Of a stretch of 64,000 bases of DNA, positions 1-9,503 are shown one piece after another. Positions within the stretch are counted from its first letter, which is position 1, and each line of letters opens with the position of its first letter. The DNA lies in contig NZ_RCCA01000001.1 of the NCBI RefSeq assembly GCF_003663845.1, positions 868,001 through 932,000 on the forward strand, given 5' to 3'. The notes below the pieces were generated by a model that did not search any database, was not told where the DNA came from, and saw nothing but the letters and a program-made list of their open reading frames with translations. The translations under genes were made by a program, and so were the position numbers. Source of the DNA: Chryseobacterium sp. 7 (GTDB lineage: Bacteria; Bacteroidota; Bacteroidia; Flavobacteriales; Weeksellaceae).

Positions 1-499
1 CAAAGAAATGGTACCCAATAAAGGAAGCTTTGAAATTGAATATCAGGGAAGAATTGTTTACAAATCATGGTTTGACGGTAAAACAGGTTATGAACTGGTC
101 AACGGTGAGAGAAAGCTGGCTGATCCTGCTGAATTTAGAGATAAGGCCGACAGAAAGTATATCATGAATGAACTTGCTTACATAGATCCAAAATTATACA
201 AGATTGAACTTATTGACGAAAATCCAGATAAGATCTATTATAAAATAAAAGCAACGTATATAACAGGAAAGGTGACCTATCTGTATTACGATGTAAAGTC
301 ATTCTTTCTAAGCAAAGAAGAAACGGTGGAAAATGGTGAAAAGAATACATTCTCTACAGTTTTACAAAGCGATTATAAAAAATTCGGGGATCTTTGGTAT
401 GCTACCAAATCGACTTTTGTTTCTGAAGATGGGAATCAGGAAGCAACTCTTGTAGATTTGTATTATAATAAAAATATTGAGGATAAAGATTTTAAATAA
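1..499 (+). CDS. 3' end of an unrecognised gene (partial)
   Basis: The reading frame is open from the left edge of the window, so the ATG at position 8 is probably internal and the true start lies outside. About 165 residues are visible. They are rich in alternating charged and aromatic residues (YQGRIVYKSWFDGKTGY, KIYYKIKATY, KKFGDLWYATKSTF), which resembles the antiparallel beta-sheet of LolA/outer-membrane-lipoprotein-sorting domains that some Bacteroidota peptidases carry at the C-terminus. That is only a fold impression. The gene ends just before a strong hairpin terminator and converges with the lanthipeptide operon on the other strand, so it is probably not part of that operon. Confidence 0.5.
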   Translation, partial: KEMVPNKGSFEIEYQGRIVYKSWFDGKTGYELVNGERKLADPAEFRDKADRKYIMNELAYIDPKLYKIELIDENPDKIYYKIKATYITGKVTYLYYDVKSFFLSKEETVENGEKNTFSTVLQSDYKKFGDLWYATKSTFVSEDGNQEATLVDLYYNKNIEDKDFK

Positions 500-530
500 T
501 TGATTTACAATCTCTCCAGACTAAAATAAG

Positions 531-567
531 AACCTTTGTAAATGCACTACAAAGGTTTTCTTTTTTT
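531..567 (+). terminator. Rho-independent terminator of the partial left-edge gene
   Basis: Perfect 10-bp inverted repeat AACCTTTGTA / TACAAAGGTT (531-540 and 548-557) with a 7-nt loop, followed by a T-rich tract on the plus strand. Confidence 0.85.
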
Positions 568-579
568 AATAAGCTGCAT

Positions 580-609
580 AAAAAACCGCTTCACAACTTG
601 CGAAACGGT
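580..609 (-). terminator. Terminator of the lanthipeptide operon
   Basis: On the minus strand, ACCGTTTCGC (609-600) pairs with GTGAAGCGGT (594-585) through ten pairs including two G-U pairs, with a 5-nt loop, and is followed by a run of T. It lies about 22 bp after the exporter stop codon, so it closes the operon. Confidence 0.75.
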
Positions 610-630
610 CAAAAATATATTGAGAGGTGA

Positions 631-2838
631 TTAGTTGCCTAATTCAAGCTGATTTTTTACAAGACTGTAGTAATCTGCTTTCTTGTTGACCAACTCCTGA
701 TGGTTTCCTTTTTCAACAACGGCTCCGTTTTTCAGAACAATAATCTGGTCTGCATTTTTTACAGTGCTTAAACGGTGTGCTACAATAATTACCGTTTTTC
801 CTTTGAAGAATTCCTGCAGGTTGTCATGAATGATCTTTTCATTTTCGGCATCCAGTGCGGAGGTGGCTTCATCAAAGAGGATAAAATGAGGGTTTTTGTA
901 CACTGCTCTTGCAATAAGAACCCTTTGCTTCTGACCTCCGGAGATTCCGTTGCCGGCTGCCCCTATTTTAGTGCTGTATCCTAGCGGAAGATTGTCTATG
1001 AAAGACGAAATGTTGGCTACTCTTACCGCATTTTCCATTTTTCTGGTATTGATTTCCACTTCACTAGTTGCAATGTTTCTTTCGATGGTGTCTGAGAAAA
1101 TAAATCCGTCCTGCATTACCACTCCATAGTTTTCTCTGATGCTTTTAGGAGAAAGGGTAAGAATATCATCTTCGTTATAGTGAATGGTACCGTGAGTAGG
1201 GTTATAGAACTTCAACAGCAGCTTCATCAATGTTGTTTTTCCGCTTCCGCTGGCTCCTACAATGGCTGTAACTTTGCCTTCAGGGATAAACAGGTTGACA
1301 TCTTTTAATACAAACTGAGATTTCGGCCCTTCATACTGGAAAGAAACATTATTTAAGGTAATTCCTCTCTCTTCATCTTTTGAATAAGTATTGCCAACTT
1401 CCAGCGCTTTCATTCCCTCTTTTTCTTCTTCTTCATGATTCTGAACTTCATTTAATCTTGAAAGGCTCAGTTTGGCATCCTGTAAAGAGCGGAAGAAAGA
1501 AATCATTTGATTAACAGGAGAGTTCAGCTGTCCGATGATATAAGATATTGCTAATAGTTCACCAATGGTCATATTTCCTTTCACAACCTGCAATGCAGCA
1601 AAGAACGTCACGAAAATGTTCTTTAATTGGTTAAGAAATTCAAATCCGGAAAACTGATACTGATCTACTTTTAAAATACGAAGAGTTGTTTTGAAAAGCT
1701 TATTCTGAATCCCTTCCCATTCCTGTCTTTTGTAATCTTCGAACTGATTTAATTTCATTTCAGAAACTCCGTTCAGGATCTCATAAACGCTTTCCTGGCT
1801 TTGTCCTTTTTCGCGGAATCTGTAATAATCCAGAATTTCTCTTTTTTTCAGCCAATATTGAGCCCAAACCAATGATAATGCTGTCAGAGAGGAATAAATA
1901 AGTACAATTGTAACGTTATAATACCAAAGCACTCCGAAAAACACCAGGAAAGTTACCATAGAGAAGAAAGTCATAAGGCTCTGAGAGGTAAGAAAATCTT
2001 CTATTCTTTCATTATCCTGAATTCTCTGGGTAAAATCCCCCTTCATTTTGGTATCAAAAAAGCCCATTGGAAGAAGGAGCATTTTCTTTAGAAAGTCTGA
2101 AATAATGGAAATACTGATTCTGGTTCCAATATAAAGCATCAGCCAGTTTCTGAGAATTTCTATCGTGATACTTCCTAAATATAAAACGATCTGAGAGACC
2201 AGGATGATGGTAATAAGATCTACGTCTTTTGTGTTAACTCCTTTATCAATAAGTGTTTGCGTAAGGAATGGAAATATAAGGCTCAGGCAGCTTCCGATAA
2301 GCAGCATTCCGGATAAAAAGAGGAATTTGTTTTTGTGCTCTTTGAAATATTTCATGGCAAAAGAAATACTCAGTTTATCTTCTTCCGGGAAGGTTTGCTG
2401 GTAAAAGCTGTTGGTAGGGCTTACAAAAAGAGCAATTCCGGTTTCTCCGTCAGACAGCCAGCTTTTAAGGAAATCTTTTTCACTCAGCCAGATCATTCCA
2501 TGGCTGGGATCAGCAATTTTGTAGCGTTTTTTTCCTGAAATAAGGCTTTTCTTTACGTCAATAAGCACCACAAAATGGTTTTTATTCCAGTGAAGAATAC
2601 AAGGCAGGCTGCCGTTTTCATCCAAAGTCTGCAAGGTAAGCTTGGCAGGGTAGGTTTCAAATCCAATATCTTCGCACAGTTCACTGATGCTCAGTAAGCT
2701 AACTCCTTCTCTGGATAAGTTGGCATTTTCTTTTAAAAAATGTAACGGAATCTGCTTGCCAAAGTAGGAAGCCACCATTGCGATACATGCAGGACCGCAG
2801 TCCATTTGGTCGTGTTGAGGAATAAATTTTAGCTTCAT
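631..2838 (-). CDS. C39-peptidase ABC exporter (PCAT) for lanthipeptide maturation
   Basis: A 735-residue peptidase-containing ABC transporter. It should cut the precursor after the double glycine and pump the core peptide across the inner membrane. The N-terminal C39 peptidase has oxyanion Gln8, catalytic Cys14 (QMDCGPACIA), His88 (NHFVVL) and Asp110 (ADPSHG), so it looks active. A six-helix membrane domain follows (about residues 170-460), then an ATPase domain with Walker A GASGSGKTT, signature SGGQKQRV and Walker B ILFDEATSALD. The start overlaps the dehydratase stop by 4 bp (ATGA), which indicates translational coupling. No HlyD-type adaptor gene is seen nearby, so how the peptide crosses the outer membrane is unclear. 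Confidence 0.93.
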   Translation of the reverse strand: MKLKFIPQHDQMDCGPACIAMVASYFGKQIPLHFLKENANLSREGVSLLSISELCEDIGFETYPAKLTLQTLDENGSLPCILHWNKNHFVVLIDVKKSLISGKKRYKIADPSHGMIWLSEKDFLKSWLSDGETGIALFVSPTNSFYQQTFPEEDKLSISFAMKYFKEHKNKFLFLSGMLLIGSCLSLIFPFLTQTLIDKGVNTKDVDLITIILVSQIVLYLGSITIEILRNWLMLYIGTRISISIISDFLKKMLLLPMGFFDTKMKGDFTQRIQDNERIEDFLTSQSLMTFFSMVTFLVFFGVLWYYNVTIVLIYSSLTALSLVWAQYWLKKREILDYYRFREKGQSQESVYEILNGVSEMKLNQFEDYKRQEWEGIQNKLFKTTLRILKVDQYQFSGFEFLNQLKNIFVTFFAALQVVKGNMTIGELLAISYIIGQLNSPVNQMISFFRSLQDAKLSLSRLNEVQNHEEEEKEGMKALEVGNTYSKDEERGITLNNVSFQYEGPKSQFVLKDVNLFIPEGKVTAIVGASGSGKTTLMKLLLKFYNPTHGTIHYNEDDILTLSPKSIRENYGVVMQDGFIFSDTIERNIATSEVEINTRKMENAVRVANISSFIDNLPLGYSTKIGAAGNGISGGQKQRVLIARAVYKNPHFILFDEATSALDAENEKIIHDNLQEFFKGKTVIIVAHRLSTVKNADQIIVLKNGAVVEKGNHQELVNKKADYYSLVKNQLELGN

Positions 2839-5800
2839 GATACTAGATATTTTCTTTTGCCGATTTTCATTTTATAATACTTTTCTACGATGCCGTAGAT
2901 GATCAGTTCATGCATTCTGTGTCTGGATCTGATGAGCCTGTTGATATGCATGTGAATAAAACTGCTCACTAATCTTTCTTTCTGAATGGTCTTGAGCTTT
3001 TCTATTTCTTTACAGTTTTCTGTGACTGCATTAACAAACTCTGAGAAGTATGGATTGTCATCCGTTTCTACAATTTCACTGATGATATTCAGGTTGCTTC
3101 TGTATTTAAGGTCGAGCTGCTTTTTCAGGTTGCTGTCTACATTAAACTCTTTCTGAAACTGGTTGTAAATCTTGCTGATGACTTCATATCGTTTATCCAG
3201 ATCCAGTTTGAAAACATCGAAATAAGCATCAATACTTTTGATAGCGTATAACCAGAGGTCATCATTGTTCGGAACATTTTTCAATAGATTTACAGTCAGT
3301 TTGCTGTCATAGTGGAAGATATGTTCTGCGGTTTCGATAAATTCACCTTCATATCTTTCATATTCTCTGTCATAGGTTCCCATTTCCACTTTATTAATGA
3401 TTCCTTCATTGATATATTTATCAAAATAATCGTTGAAAGTTGTAATAATCTGCGCTGTATTGGTAAGGTCATTATCATTAATTTCCAGTCTTAGTCTGAT
3501 ATGATTATCAGGATCACTGTACCTGATGTAGAACCATTTTTTGATCAGATCTTCTTCATTAAGCTGTTCTAAAAGCTCCGGAAACACATCCTGTAATATT
3601 TTGTCTGAGAACTTGTTTCCGCAATAGATTTTATAGTAAAGCCATTTATTTCCCGGGATGAACTTATGATCAGCAATATTGGCATTGAAAAGATGCAGGT
3701 CAAGCTCTGTTTTAAATGCAGTATAGCTTCTGTTGATCATAGGAATAATAATCTCATTGTTGAACTCATCTGCCTCAAGATCGTAAAGACATTCTGTAAG
3801 TGTTACCATTTCCTTAGACCTCAGTTCTTCTATCAGAAATAATAAAAGGTTGTCATTTTCCGTGTCGATCAGTAACTTATTGTCTCCCTGAGAAATAAAG
3901 AAATAGCGGTTTACTTTTTTATCGGATAGATATTCTTTTACTTTTTTAATGCTTTCAGTGTTATTTTTAGCCTTTATTCCTGATACTTCGTTCTGGTATA
4001 CTCTCCATAAGGCCGGCGTAAAGATGATATCATTACCGAAGGTGATGCGGGGAATATAATCATACATCAGGTAATTGGTATCTCCAATATTTAAAACCAA
4101 TGCGGTGGAAACATCCTGATGCTGAAGATCACATAAAAACTGATACACCGGCAGCGAATTATAATCAAAATTATGTGCAGTAGAATGGAAGATTTTTACT
4201 TCTTTATTCAGTTCTTTATGGAATAAAACAATTCTTTTATCCATCATTTTAATGTAAAGATCCGTCAGGCTGATGGTGTTTTCCGAAGTTGAAGGTTTCG
4301 TAAGATAAGAAAGCTGGTTTCCTCTTTTTACCTGTCTCAGAAGGATATTTCCTGCTCTGTTATCCGGCAGGTGAAGCAGTTCTGCGTAGATAAAATGATC
4401 ATCATTCTGTTCTTCTTTGATGATTCTGTTCACCGGGGCAAGGATTTCTTCATCTTCATTGGAAAATCTGGCGATAAGATTGGCTCCGCTGGTACCTCCT
4501 ACAGAAGAAATGGCAATTTTATCAGACACCTTTTCTATCATTACTGCAATAGATCTTGCAAGACTTACTTCATCTGTATTCTGAAGGTTGCTGATGTCAT
4601 GCTGGCTAAGATCTATGGACGTTTCTCCGTTGATATTGGCTTTGTTGATGAGTCTTCTCCAGAACTCATGAATCTTTTTATTGTAAGTGATGGAAAATGA
4701 ATCTGTATTAGAATTTGGCCAGCTTAGCGTATCCAAAAGGGAAGAAAAATCATTTTCGCTGTTTTGTTCCTGGATATAGCCGATACCACTTTCGTTGTCC
4801 AATACTTCTACCAAAGGCACCAGGCTTTCTTCATATCTTGTATAAAAAGCGGTCTTGAATTTTTCTAAATTTTCATTTACCGTTTCGCTTCCTTTGTCCC
4901 AAAAGCAGGATAGGGTATTGATTCCTTTTTTGATTTTGGAAAGATCTTCTCTGGTAACCGGAGAGAAATCCAGATTTCTTTTTAATGAAGAATTGATCAG
5001 GTATTTTCTGTCATATAAAATGGAAAACTGATTGGCAAGTGCAAATATTTCATTGTAATATTCCTGAGGCTGTCCAACTCCGGAGCTCAGCAGCTTCATA
5101 TAGTCTTCCATTTTGATGAGGGTCTCCAGATAAGCGTCCAGTTCAGGAGCGATACCTTTTTTTGAATTTAAATAATCAATGATCTGGCACAATGGAGAAT
5201 GCTCGTTTAAGCAGATATCGAAGTTGCTTTTGAAGAACTGCGCATCAATCAGACTGAAGATATAATATTTTGCATCTTCTTCAGAAACTCCATCTACATT
5301 TTCCGCAACCAGACCAACCAGGCTGTCGAATGAATAAGACTTGTTGGCAGTAGTTTCAACCAGAAAATCCAGAAGTTCATCTTTTTCCAATGAGCTTAAG
5401 GTGTAGACTCTTTTTTCATTTTGTACTGAAGTTTCGATATATCGGTAATAATCACCTAACTTATAGATAGAGTCATTAAGTTCATATTCGTGAACTTCCG
5501 GAAAGTCTCTGTTGATTAATGCAATAACCTGAAAAAGAAAAGACAGATCCAGTGTTGTATACCGGTGGATAGCATTCATATTTCCGGCTTCTATATTTTT
5601 ATGTTCTGAGTTCAGTTCAAAAGCAGAATGCGAAGCAAATGTTCCGAACGGAGTAGATCTGGTGGTAATTCTGATGTAATATTTCAGGATAGAATTGTTA
5701 ATTCTGTTTCTCTTTACCTGAGATAAAGACGGGTCGTCCTGGCATAGTCTTGCCCATTCATTATACAGCTCATAAGAAGCTAAGAAAATAGATTCTCTGA

Positions 5801-5936
5801 AGACTTCATCATTCCATAATTCAAGCACAAAATGATCAAGATCTGCTGTATTTTTCGGGATGTTGTTATATTGTCTGAATGAGTATAAAGCGTTTCTCAT
5901 AAAGCCAATATTAATGTTATCTAACTGCGTTTTCAT
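2835..5936 (-). CDS. lanB: Class I lanthipeptide dehydratase LanB, full length
   Basis: A 1033-residue LanB-type dehydratase, expected to glutamylate Ser/Thr in the precursor core using Glu-tRNA and then eliminate glutamate to give dehydroalanine/dehydrobutyrine. The N-terminal domain carries the family motif TRSTPFGTF (residues 92-100). The C-terminal elimination domain (SpaB_C type) starts near residue 760 (KWLYYKIYCG) and includes WFYIRYSDPDNHIRLRL. Both domains are on one chain, unlike the split dehydratases of some Bacteroidota clusters. The start overlaps the preceding oxidoreductase gene by 20 bp and the stop overlaps the exporter start by 4 bp. An internal ATG at 5900 is possible but less likely, since the first start keeps the conserved N-terminal block. 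Confidence 0.93.
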   Translation of the reverse strand: MKTQLDNINIGFMRNALYSFRQYNNIPKNTADLDHFVLELWNDEVFRESIFLASYELYNEWARLCQDDPSLSQVKRNRINNSILKYYIRITTRSTPFGTFASHSAFELNSEHKNIEAGNMNAIHRYTTLDLSFLFQVIALINRDFPEVHEYELNDSIYKLGDYYRYIETSVQNEKRVYTLSSLEKDELLDFLVETTANKSYSFDSLVGLVAENVDGVSEEDAKYYIFSLIDAQFFKSNFDICLNEHSPLCQIIDYLNSKKGIAPELDAYLETLIKMEDYMKLLSSGVGQPQEYYNEIFALANQFSILYDRKYLINSSLKRNLDFSPVTREDLSKIKKGINTLSCFWDKGSETVNENLEKFKTAFYTRYEESLVPLVEVLDNESGIGYIQEQNSENDFSSLLDTLSWPNSNTDSFSITYNKKIHEFWRRLINKANINGETSIDLSQHDISNLQNTDEVSLARSIAVMIEKVSDKIAISSVGGTSGANLIARFSNEDEEILAPVNRIIKEEQNDDHFIYAELLHLPDNRAGNILLRQVKRGNQLSYLTKPSTSENTISLTDLYIKMMDKRIVLFHKELNKEVKIFHSTAHNFDYNSLPVYQFLCDLQHQDVSTALVLNIGDTNYLMYDYIPRITFGNDIIFTPALWRVYQNEVSGIKAKNNTESIKKVKEYLSDKKVNRYFFISQGDNKLLIDTENDNLLLFLIEELRSKEMVTLTECLYDLEADEFNNEIIIPMINRSYTAFKTELDLHLFNANIADHKFIPGNKWLYYKIYCGNKFSDKILQDVFPELLEQLNEEDLIKKWFYIRYSDPDNHIRLRLEINDNDLTNTAQIITTFNDYFDKYINEGIINKVEMGTYDREYERYEGEFIETAEHIFHYDSKLTVNLLKNVPNNDDLWLYAIKSIDAYFDVFKLDLDKRYEVISKIYNQFQKEFNVDSNLKKQLDLKYRSNLNIISEIVETDDNPYFSEFVNAVTENCKEIEKLKTIQKERLVSSFIHMHINRLIRSRHRMHELIIYGIVEKYYKMKIGKRKYLVS

Positions 5937-6864
5937 GTTGAATAGATTGTAAGTTGTAATGATTGCTTATCGTTTCAGCGTTTTCTATTTTCTTGTCACT
6001 GTCCGCTTCTGTATCATATAAAATGAATTCATCTACGGCCAGCTGTTCATCCAGTTTCTCAATGAGTTCAAAAAGCTCTTCAAAGTTGAGGTGAAGAATT
6101 TTAAAAGCTTCGGATTCATCGGCATCAGATTTTATTTCATTCACTTCTGACAAGTTGATCGCGAGTGCCAATGATGTTTTAGGAAGAAATCCGTTTTTCT
6201 GTAGAAAGGCTTCCCTGTATCTGTTGATTTCTTCTTTTTTACCTTCAAAACTGTCAAGGAACTTTCCGTTTCCGTGAAATGCTGATACACAGTAGTTTGA
6301 GTGTAAACTGATGGCGTCATCCAGATTATTCAAAGAAGAAGAAAGATACCATAGATCGGGGATCAGGCCGCCGTAGGGAGGAATTAAGATTCCTTCTTTC
6401 TCATTTCTTTCCGCTTCAGAATAGAAAAGCTCGTGAATCTCTTGGGCATTTTCTTTAAAAACCGCTCCGGTACCTCTTTCAAGAATATCCGAATTTAAAA
6501 GGTTTTTCGTATGGTTACTTTCCGGGATTCCTTTGGACAGACCGAGATCTATTCTCCCATTGAATATATTATTGATCAGTTTATAATTGGTAGCCACAGC
6601 ATAAGGAGAATAGCTCGGTACTGAAGTTCCTGCGGATCCTACTCTTATTTTTTCCGTCATCCCGGCAATCATGGCAATCACGATATCCGGGTTTGAAAAG
6701 GCAAGATTCTTAAGGTGGGAATAATGATGCTCTGCCAGCCAGAATCTGCTGTATCCTAATCTCTCTGCATGAAGGGCATAATCAACTACATCGTTAAGAG
6801 CTGTGATGGAATCTTTGCCGCTTCTGTATCCTAGTTCTAGTAATCCTATGCTTTTTGTTTTCAT
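5917..6864 (-). CDS. Luciferase-like (LLM) flavin oxidoreductase in the lanthipeptide operon
   Basis: A 315-residue member of the luciferase-like monooxygenase family. The family blocks ERLGYSRFWLAEHHY (about residues 34-48), RVGSAGTSVPSYSPYAVA and GRIDLGLSKGIPES are clear and resemble the MsnO8-type subgroup. Flavin binding is expected. Its place between lanC and lanB, with a 1-bp gap upstream and a 20-bp overlap downstream, implies a tailoring role on the peptide. Two options are reduction of dehydroalanine to D-alanine, as done by F420-dependent LanJC enzymes of this fold, or oxidation of a residue. Bacteroidota are not known to make F420, so FMN is the likelier cofactor. The precise reaction cannot be read from sequence. 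Confidence 0.85.
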   Translation of the reverse strand: MKTKSIGLLELGYRSGKDSITALNDVVDYALHAERLGYSRFWLAEHHYSHLKNLAFSNPDIVIAMIAGMTEKIRVGSAGTSVPSYSPYAVATNYKLINNIFNGRIDLGLSKGIPESNHTKNLLNSDILERGTGAVFKENAQEIHELFYSEAERNEKEGILIPPYGGLIPDLWYLSSSLNNLDDAISLHSNYCVSAFHGNGKFLDSFEGKKEEINRYREAFLQKNGFLPKTSLALAINLSEVNEIKSDADESEAFKILHLNFEELFELIEKLDEQLAVDEFILYDTEADSDKKIENAETISNHYNLQSIQHENAVR

Positions 6865-6865
6865 G

Positions 6866-8023
6866 TTACAGTAAAAATTTTAGGTATTTAGTTTTGTCTA
6901 TTTTGTCATTCAGAGCAATCAGGGCTCCTGTTTTTCCAAAGAGTAAATTACTGTCTTGTTCGGTGAATGGCTGCTCCAGTTCGTTTTCCAGAATTTCCAG
7001 TGATCTTTTCGTCCAGAAGTTTTCAGCTTTTTTATACTCAGGATGGCTGTCTTTTTCATTAAGCTCATGGTAAAGCTGTACAAGTCCTGAGGTTCCGTGG
7101 CAATACTGAATAAACTCTATTCCTGTGTTGGCCATTACTTTTCTTTTGGTGGTTTCCATACCCAGTTCTCGGGCCATTTCTGTGTATCTGTTTTCCTGTA
7201 GTGTTTCTCCTGTTTTATAAAGGAGATAAGAGAAGGAAAGATCGCTGTTACACCAGCAAAGTCTGTTATTATGGAAAGGCTTCAGCAGGTTTTGTATTAT
7301 TTTGTAGTTGTATGGTTTATATATTCTGGCATTTTCTACTTCATGAACATCAAAATTGGAGATAATGAACTCCAGGCAGCTGCTGATAATATATCTAGCT
7401 TGATCCGTTATTACCGGAAGGGCTAAAAGATTATTAACAATAGAAAGGTAGCCATAGTTGAATCCTAAGTTAATCCCATCTGCATAGCTGTCGTTCAGCT
7501 TGTTTTCAAATGGAATGGGGTGAGAAATACATTCGTCATAAAGTATATTTACGATTTCGCTGCTGTATTTTTCGTTTCCGATGGAGTTGAAATAGTGAAG
7601 ATTTCCTATAGGTCCATCAAAAAAAGTATAATTGTTTTCATTCAGCATGGTGACAGACTGTTGGAAAATCAGTTCTCCGATGTCTGCAATCTGTTCATCA
7701 AAATCATCCTGAATAAGTCCGTCCTGTTTTAGCAAATTCAGAATAATGCCCAGTCCGGTCATTCCTTTGGAGAGATTCGGGAGTGTGTATACATTGTTTT
7801 CTTTTTGCAGGTTGCCATTTTCAAATACTTCTTCCAGGATATCGCCTACTTTATTCACATAGATATCATTTCCGGAGATCTGATACTGTGTAAGGAAATA
7901 GAGCAGAAGTCCCAGTTTTCCATAAAGCAATCCGTCCGGTAAATTTCCATAATCAAAATCAAGAAGCTTTTGATCGTATTCCTGTAGCAGGGTAGTGATG
8001 TTTTGAGATTGTAGAGTTTCCAT
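6866..8023 (-). CDS. lanC: LanC-type lanthionine cyclase with intact zinc site but Tyr at the catalytic His position
   Basis: A 385-residue LanC-family protein with the repeated Gly-rich motifs of an alpha/alpha toroid (YGKLGLLLY, KGMTGLGIIL, LLFGKTGALIAL). The three zinc ligands of nisin cyclase NisC are present: Cys258 in CWCNSDLS, and Cys308-His309 in YCHGTSGL. The zinc site should activate precursor cysteines for addition to dehydrated residues. In NisC a catalytic His lies in an HG motif. Here the corresponding stretch NLGFNYGYLS has Tyr190 in its place. The start codon overlaps the stop of the upstream LanC-like gene (TAATG), so the two proteins are probably made in equal amounts and may act together. 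Confidence 0.9.
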   Translation of the reverse strand: METLQSQNITTLLQEYDQKLLDFDYGNLPDGLLYGKLGLLLYFLTQYQISGNDIYVNKVGDILEEVFENGNLQKENNVYTLPNLSKGMTGLGIILNLLKQDGLIQDDFDEQIADIGELIFQQSVTMLNENNYTFFDGPIGNLHYFNSIGNEKYSSEIVNILYDECISHPIPFENKLNDSYADGINLGFNYGYLSIVNNLLALPVITDQARYIISSCLEFIISNFDVHEVENARIYKPYNYKIIQNLLKPFHNNRLCWCNSDLSFSYLLYKTGETLQENRYTEMARELGMETTKRKVMANTGIEFIQYCHGTSGLVQLYHELNEKDSHPEYKKAENFWTKRSLEILENELEQPFTEQDSNLLFGKTGALIALNDKIDKTKYLKFLL

Positions 8024-9195
8024 TATAGATCGTAATTATAGAATGAAACATAATTGTGATTTGTGGTCATGATATTGTTCATCAGATTAATACCAATTCC
8101 TGCGATACCTTGGCCTAAAGCCATGTTGATATTGTCGAATTCTGCATTATAGTAGGCATTGAATCCTGCCCATTGTTCATTTTCATTTTTCTTAGACTGA
8201 AGAAGATGCTGGTGCCAGTAATCTTTGGCTTCCAGAAAGACATCCTGTTCTGTAAGATGATAAAGGTTTTTATACAGTGCGGATAATCCGGCAGAACCAT
8301 AAATTAATCCCGGCTCCAGGATGGCAGACTGATCAGTGTCTTTAAATTTTGTGGTATTGATCAGTATTTGCAGTCCTTTGTCGCAATAATCTTTATTGTC
8401 TAAAAGAATTCCGGCATTGTAAAAAGTATAACCAATTCCTATTTCTCCGTAAGCCAGATTATGATAATCTATGTAAAGATCTTCGAAGGCATTGAATGGG
8501 AAAAGAGTGATATAGTCTGTGGTGTTTTCTTTACAGCTCCAGATGAATGAAAGTCCGGAGTGGATAAGCGCTAAAGATTCCGGAGTATAGATGTTATTTT
8601 TGTAAAGGAATAACAAATAGTTGATGACTCCTGTAGTTCCGTGCCCTAAGCCCAGTTCTACATATGGGTTTTCTTTATTGCGAAGATCAAATTTCCAGTA
8701 GCTTCCGCTTTCGTGAGTTTGGGTAAGCTCACTGATTTTATCAAGAGTACTATCTATCAGATGTTTTTTATCACTAAGGTTTCTCAATACAAAATACTTG
8801 GCAAAGCTCGGAAAACCGCTGGTAAGATCAAGATCTCCTTTTTCTGTTTTCTGGATCAGAATTTCTTCCAGAATTTCATCTATATTTTCCAGTAAAGAAT
8901 CTATTTCATTGTCTAAAACTTCCTGCTGTTTCAGGAATATAAGATATAATCCCAGCTCTCTTATTTCATCATTAAAATGAAGGCTTTTATAATCTTCTGT
9001 TAAAACAGACAGAGACTTTTCAATATAATGGGTTACCAGTTCTAAAGATTCCGATTCCCGGGTCATCAGATAATGATAATAATAGAACATTGAAGCACTT
9101 AGAATTCCGTTATTAAGACCTATTCCGGTAAGGGATGTCTCTTTTTTACGGATACATTCTTCTATTTCTGAGATGATTAATTTTTCTTTTTGCAT
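8023..9195 (-). CDS. LanC-like protein that lacks zinc ligands but keeps the HG motif
   Basis: A 390-residue LanC-fold protein, first gene after the precursor array. It has the toroid motifs LGLGHGTTGVINYL (His185-Gly186), LAYGEIGIGY, LIYGSAGLSALY and GQGIAGIGINL. The positions that bind zinc in nisin cyclase have become Ala248, Ile298 and Tyr299, so it should not bind zinc alone. The HG histidine that the next gene lacks is present. The two proteins are therefore reciprocally degenerate, suggesting a heteromeric cyclase, or this copy may serve for peptide binding or scaffolding. Stop and start codons of the pair overlap by one base. The alignment is by eye. Confidence 0.82.
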   Translation of the reverse strand: MQKEKLIISEIEECIRKKETSLTGIGLNNGILSASMFYYYHYLMTRESESLELVTHYIEKSLSVLTEDYKSLHFNDEIRELGLYLIFLKQQEVLDNEIDSLLENIDEILEEILIQKTEKGDLDLTSGFPSFAKYFVLRNLSDKKHLIDSTLDKISELTQTHESGSYWKFDLRNKENPYVELGLGHGTTGVINYLLFLYKNNIYTPESLALIHSGLSFIWSCKENTTDYITLFPFNAFEDLYIDYHNLAYGEIGIGYTFYNAGILLDNKDYCDKGLQILINTTKFKDTDQSAILEPGLIYGSAGLSALYKNLYHLTEQDVFLEAKDYWHQHLLQSKKNENEQWAGFNAYYNAEFDNINMALGQGIAGIGINLMNNIMTTNHNYVSFYNYDL

Positions 9196-9276
9196 GATGT
9201 GAGAGCTGTGAGATTATATAATTTTTTTTAAAAGAGGGAGAGAAGTTCATCCAGCTCCCTCTTTTATAGGAGAAGA

Positions 9277-9450
9277 TTACTTTCTTGTTTGTACCACAGT
9301 GTTTCCACCGCAAGAGCACTGTCCACAAGATTGTGCTGCTGCCTGAAGGCTGTTTACTCCTCCTTTTAGGCTATTCATTTGCTCTTCCTGTAATTTGCTG
9401 ATTTGCTCTTTGTTGATTTGAAGACCCTTAGTTAGTTTCATTTTGTTCAT
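9277..9450 (-). CDS. Lanthipeptide precursor 1 (type A), 57 aa
   Basis: Starts MNKMKLTKGLQINKEQ and has a leader ending LQEEQMNSLKGG (Gly30-Gly31), the double-glycine signal for the C39 peptidase of the exporter. The predicted core begins VNSLQAAAQ and contains SCGQCSCGGNT with Cys42, Cys45 and Cys47, plus Ser34, Ser41, Ser46, Thr51 and Thr55 as dehydration candidates. The tail ends VVQTRK, two residues shorter than the other four copies. It is the last precursor before the LanC-like gene, with an 81-bp gap. No Shine-Dalgarno is evident, as usual in this phylum. Confidence 0.92.
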   Translation of the reverse strand: MNKMKLTKGLQINKEQISKLQEEQMNSLKGGVNSLQAAAQSCGQCSCGGNTVVQTRK

Positions 9451-9503
9451 GATGTTTAATTTTAAATGTTATTGTTTATTTTAAATGTGATTTGAAGTGC
9501 TGA

